64,000 nucleotides of DNA from Paenibacillus xylanexedens (GTDB lineage Bacteria; Bacillota; Bacilli; Paenibacillales; Paenibacillaceae), in NCBI RefSeq assembly GCF_001908275.1, contig NZ_CP018620.1, positions 4,774,001 through 4,838,000 of the forward strand, read 5' to 3'. A program made the translations under genes and the position numbers. Under the pieces are notes generated by a model. It made no database searches and was not told the DNA's origin. It worked only from the letters and a program-made list of their open reading frames with translations. Positions 59,380 to 64,000 of this stretch are shown piece after piece (positions within the stretch are counted from its first letter, which is position 1; each line of letters opens with the position of its first letter).

Positions 59380-61146
59380 ATGCTGCTTGAAGCCATGTAT
59401 CATGTTCCTCGTGACAAATGGGCTTATGCTTATAATTCGTCTACCATACATCTGCGCGTACGAACCAAACGTAATGATGTGCAATACGTGACTGCACTGA
59501 CCGGAGATAAGTACGATTGGAATGGAACATACAAGGAAATTCAATTGGAGAAGGCTGCTTCGGATAACATGTTTGATTATTGGGAAGCTGCCGTCAAGCC
59601 ACAGTTCAAACGTCTCACCTATATATTTCGGATAACTGCTGGTTCAGAAGATGTGTTTCTAGCGGATAATGGAATTCATTATGAGACCCCCTATCCAACT
59701 GGAGGATATTATGAGTTCTCGTATATACATGAAATTGATGTGTTTAAAGTGCCCGAGTGGGCCAAAGAAGCCGTCTTTTATCAGATCATGACGGAACGGT
59801 TTGCTAATGGAGATCCCAAGCTGAATCCAAAAGAAACGCATGACTGGGGTGGCAAACCTGAGTTGGACAATTATTTTGGTGGAGATCTGCAAGGTGTGCT
59901 GGATCATCTGTATGACCTAACTGAACTTGGCGTGAACGCCATTTACTTTACCCCGTTATTCCAGGCCAATTCCTACCACAAATACGACACGATTGATTAT
60001 AAAAAAGTCGACCCCCATTTCGGTGATAATGCCCTGCTTAAACAATTGACAGAAGAATGTCATCGCCTGGGTATAAGTGTCATGCTTGACGCGGTGTTTA
60101 ACCATTGCAGCGAAGACTTCCCTCCTTTTCAAGACGTTCTCCAGAATGGAAAAAACTCTAAGTATGCCGATTGGTTCCACATCAATGAATATCCGGTTCA
60201 GATCAAGGATGGTATACCAACCTACGATACATTTGGGTTCTACGGCAACATGCCCAAGTTCAATACAGCCAACCCTGAGGTTAAGGCATATCTACTTGAT
60301 GTAGCAGAGTACTGGATTAAGGAAATTAAGCTGGATGGGTGGCGTCTGGATGTAGCAAATGAGGTGGACAACCATTTCTGGCGTGATTTTCGCAAGGTTG
60401 TGAAGGCAGCGAATCCTGAAGCCTATATTGTTGGTGAAGTATGGAGCGACTCCTTGACCTGGCTCATGGGGGATCAATTTGATTCCGTCATGAATTATCC
60501 TTTTGCCGACAAAGTGCTTCAGTTCTTCTGTGGATCAATGGATGGTTATAACTTTGCCAACGAGATGGGTTCACTGATTATGCGCTATCCGCAACAAACC
60601 AACGAAGTGATCTTTAATATGCTGTGCAGCCACGATACCCCACGACTGCTCACCCGGTTAGGAGAAGACAAACGCCGTTTAAAATTGTCGGTTGTATTTC
60701 TTTTCACCTATATCGGTACACCTTGTATCTTCTACGGCGACGAAGTTGGGATTAGTGGTGATGCTGACCCGGATTGTCGAAAATGTATGGAATGGGACCC
60801 GGACAAGCAAGACAGAGAATTGTATGATTTCTATCGTCTGATGATTGATTTACGCAAAAGCAATGAAGCCCTGCGCAAAGGACGCTTCCGATTCCTCAAG
60901 GCGGATCACAATGATCCCTGTATCGTGTACGAGCGTGTGGATGACAACCTTCACTTTACCGTATGGATGAACAATACACCTCAAGATCGAACACTTTCTC
61001 ATCCCATGGAAACAAAAGACTGGAAAGATGCATTAACTGAAGAGCCTGTGTTTCCAGCCGATGGAATGATGAACATTAAGCTTGACCCCTATGGGTATCG
61101 CATTTTGTACAGACAGCTTGATCCGGCAACTATCCAACACAACTGA
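59380..61146 (+). CDS. GH13 alpha-glycosidase (neopullulanase/cyclomaltodextrinase type)
   Basis: A 588-residue enzyme. An N-terminal CBM34-like beta domain (residues 1-130) is followed by the GH13 barrel. Catalytic segments are DAVFNHCSE (region I), DGWRLDVANEVD with the nucleophile Asp (region II), VGEVWSD with the acid Glu (region III) and CSHDTPRLL (region IV). This combination is typical of neopullulanase, cyclomaltodextrinase and maltogenic amylase (GH13_20). No signal peptide, so it works inside the cell on imported maltodextrins. The start ATG has AGGAGGTGCTGTC upstream. The glycogen synthesis genes lie convergently downstream. Confidence 0.92.
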   Translation: MLLEAMYHVPRDKWAYAYNSSTIHLRVRTKRNDVQYVTALTGDKYDWNGTYKEIQLEKAASDNMFDYWEAAVKPQFKRLTYIFRITAGSEDVFLADNGIHYETPYPTGGYYEFSYIHEIDVFKVPEWAKEAVFYQIMTERFANGDPKLNPKETHDWGGKPELDNYFGGDLQGVLDHLYDLTELGVNAIYFTPLFQANSYHKYDTIDYKKVDPHFGDNALLKQLTEECHRLGISVMLDAVFNHCSEDFPPFQDVLQNGKNSKYADWFHINEYPVQIKDGIPTYDTFGFYGNMPKFNTANPEVKAYLLDVAEYWIKEIKLDGWRLDVANEVDNHFWRDFRKVVKAANPEAYIVGEVWSDSLTWLMGDQFDSVMNYPFADKVLQFFCGSMDGYNFANEMGSLIMRYPQQTNEVIFNMLCSHDTPRLLTRLGEDKRRLKLSVVFLFTYIGTPCIFYGDEVGISGDADPDCRKCMEWDPDKQDRELYDFYRLMIDLRKSNEALRKGRFRFLKADHNDPCIVYERVDDNLHFTVWMNNTPQDRTLSHPMETKDWKDALTEEPVFPADGMMNIKLDPYGYRILYRQLDPATIQHN

Positions 61147-61185
61147 GGTTTAAATTCTAAACAGTCATATAAAAGAAAAGAAAAA

Positions 61186-61238
61186 CACTTCCACCGTCTC
61201 AGATGATACTTCATTCTGAACTTTGGAAGTGTTTTTTT
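61186..61238 (+). terminator. Terminator of the GH13 gene
   Basis: AAACACTTCCA and TTGGAAGTGTTT arms with a 28-nt loop are followed by TTTTTT. Confidence 0.85.
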
Positions 61239-61245
61239 GGATGAG

Positions 61246-61277
61246 AAAAAGCCACAGCATCATATGCTGTGACTCAT
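61246..61277 (-). terminator. Terminator of glgA
   Basis: AGTCACAGCAT and ATGCTGTGGCT arms are followed by TTTTTCTC on the minus strand, 15 bp past the stop codon. Confidence 0.9.
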
Positions 61278-61288
61278 TCAAGACTACA

Positions 61289-62731
61289 TCAATTTACAGG
61301 GTCAAGTGTGATCCGACGATAAATATCCATATATTCTTCAGCTGAGACATTCCAGCTGTATTCTCCGCCCATTGCATTTTTCACAATTTTCTTCCAGTGT
61401 TCTGGCTGTTTGTAGATCTCCTCAGCACGCCGAATGGTACTCATCATGTCATGTGCGTTAAAGCTTGTGAATGAGAAACCATTCCCTTCTCCAGTAAACT
61501 CATTGTATGCCTGCACAGTGTCGTTCAGACCGCCTGTTTCCCTTACGAGAGGCACACTACCGTACCGCAGAGCCAGTAGCTGACTAATACCACACGGTTC
61601 GAATCTGGACGGCATCAGGAAGATATCACTGCCTGCATAAAACCGACGGGATAATCCGTCGTTGAACTTGATCTGTGCAGACATTTTAAGTGGATAACGA
61701 TTCGCGGCTTCACGGAACCAATGTTCATAGGACTGCTCCCCTGTTCCAAGTACAGCGAATTGAATGTCATCATAATACAACAATTCATCCAGGATACGGC
61801 AGACCAAGTCAAGTCCTTTGGAATCCACAAGCCTTGTGACCATGACCATAAGAGGTACATCAGGACGAACAGGAAGTCCAAGTTCCTTTTGCAGCTCAAT
61901 TTTGTTTTCCGTTTTCTTGGACAGACTTGTTCTGTATTTCACCGGGATCTTGGTGTCTGTAGCCGGGTTGTAGCTCTTGGTATCAATGCCATTTACAATC
62001 CCGCTGAATCGATCTCCAAGTGAACTAAGCAGTCCGTCCAGACCGTATCCGTAATAAGATGTTTTCACTTCCTGTGCGTAAGTTGGACTAACGGTTGTTA
62101 CATGGTCAGCGTAGACAATTCCAGCCTTCAAGAAATTGACGTTACCGTAATATTCGGCTCCATCCACGGTGAAATATCGATCGTCCAGCTCAAGGATATC
62201 ACTGAATAACTCATGCGGGAATACCCCTTGGTACAACAAGTTATGTATGGTGAATACCGTACGAATATCACTGTAGAATGAATCATGTCTGTAATGGGCT
62301 TCAAGCACCAAAGGAATCATTCCTGCATGCCAGTCATGACTGTGCAACACGTCAGGCTTGAACTCAATCTGTGGCAATACTTCGAGCACTGCACGGTTGA
62401 AGAAGGCGAAACGCTCGCCATCATCCATATAACCGTACACTCCATCACGCCCAAAATAATACTCATTATCCACAAAATAGACTGGAATCCCATCATGAAC
62501 CAGCATTTCTATTCCACAATAGGGTCTGCGCCAGCCAAGAGGCACATCCGTTGTAATTACGGGCTGTAACGCGTCTTTATACTCATCGGGAATCCCCTTG
62601 TACTTAGGCATAATCACCCGCACATCTGCCCCGCTCTTCTTCAAAGCAAACGGGAGAGCACCGATTACGTCAGCAAGGCCTCCTGTTTTGATAAATGGAT
62701 GTACTTCAGCAGCAGCAAATAGAATATTCAT
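61289..62731 (-). CDS. glgA: Glycogen synthase
   Basis: A 480-residue GT5 glycogen synthase that extends alpha-1,4-glucan from ADP-glucose. Signatures are AAEVHPFIKTGGLADVIGALP (N-terminal KTGGL), DVLHSHDWHAGMIPLV, and the C-terminal EPCGISQLLALRYGSVP with TGGLNDTV. The start ATG overlaps the stop codon of glgB by 4 nt (ATGA), implying translational coupling. In bacterial glg operons glgC/glgD and glgP usually accompany these genes, but only glgB is visible before the window edge. Confidence 0.95.
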   Translation of the reverse strand: MNILFAAAEVHPFIKTGGLADVIGALPFALKKSGADVRVIMPKYKGIPDEYKDALQPVITTDVPLGWRRPYCGIEMLVHDGIPVYFVDNEYYFGRDGVYGYMDDGERFAFFNRAVLEVLPQIEFKPDVLHSHDWHAGMIPLVLEAHYRHDSFYSDIRTVFTIHNLLYQGVFPHELFSDILELDDRYFTVDGAEYYGNVNFLKAGIVYADHVTTVSPTYAQEVKTSYYGYGLDGLLSSLGDRFSGIVNGIDTKSYNPATDTKIPVKYRTSLSKKTENKIELQKELGLPVRPDVPLMVMVTRLVDSKGLDLVCRILDELLYYDDIQFAVLGTGEQSYEHWFREAANRYPLKMSAQIKFNDGLSRRFYAGSDIFLMPSRFEPCGISQLLALRYGSVPLVRETGGLNDTVQAYNEFTGEGNGFSFTSFNAHDMMSTIRRAEEIYKQPEHWKKIVKNAMGGEYSWNVSAEEYMDIYRRITLDPVN

Positions 62732-64000
62732 GCCTTTGTCCTCCTCTTCGGTTTGAGCGTGTTGCTTTCATTGTTATTCTTCGTTTTTGAACTGACGGAA
62801 GTTATACTCGCAGGTGATTCATCCGTTTTCCGACGTGTGTTCTTTTTTAGAATCACGATGCTAAGCGGAGGCAATACCAATTCGAGACTATGCGGATGCC
62901 CATGAAAAGGAATCTTTTCGGTAGGCAGTTGCATATCATTAGTAATGCCTGAACCGCCGTAAACGGAATGGTCACTGTTCAGTACTTCGGTATACATACC
63001 GGGACGCATGACACCAATCCGGTAACGCTCCCGCTTGACCGGCTGAAAGTTAATGAGCACAAGGAGTGTATCCGCAGGTTTTTTTCCTTTGCGTACGTAT
63101 GAAATGACACTCTGGTCCTGATCATCCGGAGTGATCCATTCATAACCGTCTAGGGAATGATCAAGCTCCCACAAAGCTTTTTCACTCAAGTACAGGTTAG
63201 ACAGCTCGCGCTCAAACTTATGCAAATTGCGGTGACTGTCATAATCCAGCAAGAACCAATCCAGTTGATCCTCATCTTTCCATTCAATGAACTGGCCAAA
63301 GTCTCCACCCATAAACAACAGCTTTTTCCCTGGGAAAGTCATAAAATAGCCCAGAAAAGCACGCATGCCGGCAAATTTCTGCTCATAGGTTCCTGGCATC
63401 TTGTCGAGGAGCGACTTTTTGCCATGAACAACCTCGTCATGTGACAGAGGTAGCACATAATTTTCAGCAAAGGAGTATACGACCGGGAAAGTCAGCAAAT
63501 GATGTTTGGAAGGACGCTCATGAAAATCAGATTCCATGTAATCAAGCGTATCGTTCATCCAGCCCATGTTCCATTTGTAGTTGAAACCCAGACCCCCTTC
63601 ATCTACAGGTAAAGTCACCATTGGCCATGCACTGGATTCTTCAGCCATCATCAATGCATAAGGGAAATACTTGAATACTGTCTCATTCAGCTGCTGCAAA
63701 AAGGCTACAGCTTCCTTGTTCTCAAGACCACCTTCATCATTGGTACGATATTGTCCTGGCTGCTTCTCAAAATCAAGCCGAAGCATACTCGTAACCGCAT
63801 CAACACGGAGTCCGTCAAAATGATACATCTCCATCCAATATAATGCATTGGAGATCAGAAATGAACGAATCTCAGGTTTCGAGTAGTCAAAGCTAAGTGT
63901 ACCCCAGCCTGGCTTCTCTGCTAACATCGGATCTGCATACTCATACAAAGGCGTACCATCAAACATACGCAACCCATGAGCGTCTTTGGCAAAATGTGCA
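62728..64000 (-). CDS. glgB: 1,4-alpha-glucan branching enzyme, 5' part outside window
   Basis: The C-terminal 423 codons of GlgB, which introduces alpha-1,6 branches into glycogen. The frame is open to the right edge (DAHGLRMFDGTPLYEY), so its start is outside. Catalytic segments are DGLRVDAVTSML (nucleophile Asp), MAEESSAWP (acid Glu) and PLSHDEVVHGKKSL (region IV). The C-terminal beta domain ends in SLELVLPPLSIVILKK, the usual GlgB end. Beyond it is an unusual 40-residue Ser/Thr/Lys/Arg/Asn-rich tail (NNNESNTLKPKRRTKA). The gene overlaps glgA by 4 nt. Confidence 0.93.
   Translation of the reverse strand, partial: AHFAKDAHGLRMFDGTPLYEYADPMLAEKPGWGTLSFDYSKPEIRSFLISNALYWMEMYHFDGLRVDAVTSMLRLDFEKQPGQYRTNDEGGLENKEAVAFLQQLNETVFKYFPYALMMAEESSAWPMVTLPVDEGGLGFNYKWNMGWMNDTLDYMESDFHERPSKHHLLTFPVVYSFAENYVLPLSHDEVVHGKKSLLDKMPGTYEQKFAGMRAFLGYFMTFPGKKLLFMGGDFGQFIEWKDEDQLDWFLLDYDSHRNLHKFERELSNLYLSEKALWELDHSLDGYEWITPDDQDQSVISYVRKGKKPADTLLVLINFQPVKRERYRIGVMRPGMYTEVLNSDHSVYGGSGITNDMQLPTEKIPFHGHPHSLELVLPPLSIVILKKNTRRKTDESPASITSVSSKTKNNNESNTLKPKRRTKA

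Overview
The window reads as a chromosomal segment of an endospore-forming Firmicute, most likely a Paenibacillus. This is an inference from protein resemblance, spore genes (gerQ, cwlJ, a collagen-like surface protein with a SigmaK-like promoter), strong AGGAGG ribosome binding sites, frequent TTG/GTG starts, and FMN and c-di-AMP riboswitches. No rRNA, tRNA, CRISPR array, prophage or insertion sequence was recognised. Most genes are compact, and many are closed by clear intrinsic terminators.

Layout. 1-9 kb: a sensor kinase cut by the left edge, fumarase (fumC), an aldose-epimerase-like protein, a metallo-beta-lactamase-fold hydrolase, and two tandem M29 aminopeptidases. 9-16 kb: an ECF sigma factor overlapped by its probable membrane anti-sigma gene, two small secreted or membrane unknowns, a CorC/CNNM transporter with an unusual leader, and an ECF sigma region fused to a DUF1835-like domain. 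15.6-22 kb: cwlJ-gerQ (spore germination), a secreted protein made of two copies of a barrel-like domain, an SDR, a DUF2500-like protein, a lipoprotein and a collagen-like protein. 22.3-28 kb: a run of small minus-strand genes (C39-like protease, P-loop kinase, GNAT, methyltransferase, Nudix, aminoglycoside-phosphotransferase-like kinase) and a lipoprotein with Ycf48-like repeats. 28.4-48 kb: L-lactate dehydrogenase, then a stretch holding two tyrosine recombinases (XerC/D-like and XerS-like), transporters, amidohydrolase and amidase genes, an FMN-riboswitch-controlled EamA transporter, a CGNR regulator and several oxidoreductases. 48-54 kb: mobB-moeA, a small HNH protein, and a membrane-stress gene set (LpdD-like, PspA, DUF350, DUF4178, DUF4247). 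53.6-64 kb: a polysaccharide deacetylase, a LysM-3D wall protein behind a c-di-AMP riboswitch, a glutamine-type ABC transporter with fused binding protein and permease, an M20 amidohydrolase, a neopullulanase-type GH13 enzyme, and glgA with the 3' part of glgB.

The most unusual signals are these. (1) Three direct-repeat copies of a dif-like 28-bp sequence, each beginning AGTTTACATAA, the exact XerD half of Bacillus dif as I recall it; two of them lie about 80-120 bp beyond the two Xer-family recombinase genes. (2) An SD-bridging hairpin and a 24-codon leader frame in front of the CorC gene. (3) A SigmaECF-DUF1835 fusion. (4) A duplicated barrel protein in which one copy has lost a conserved glutamate. 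(5) A riboflavin-transporter candidate of the EamA family. (6) A decayed 3' fragment of the DUF2500-like gene 2.4 kb from the intact copy.
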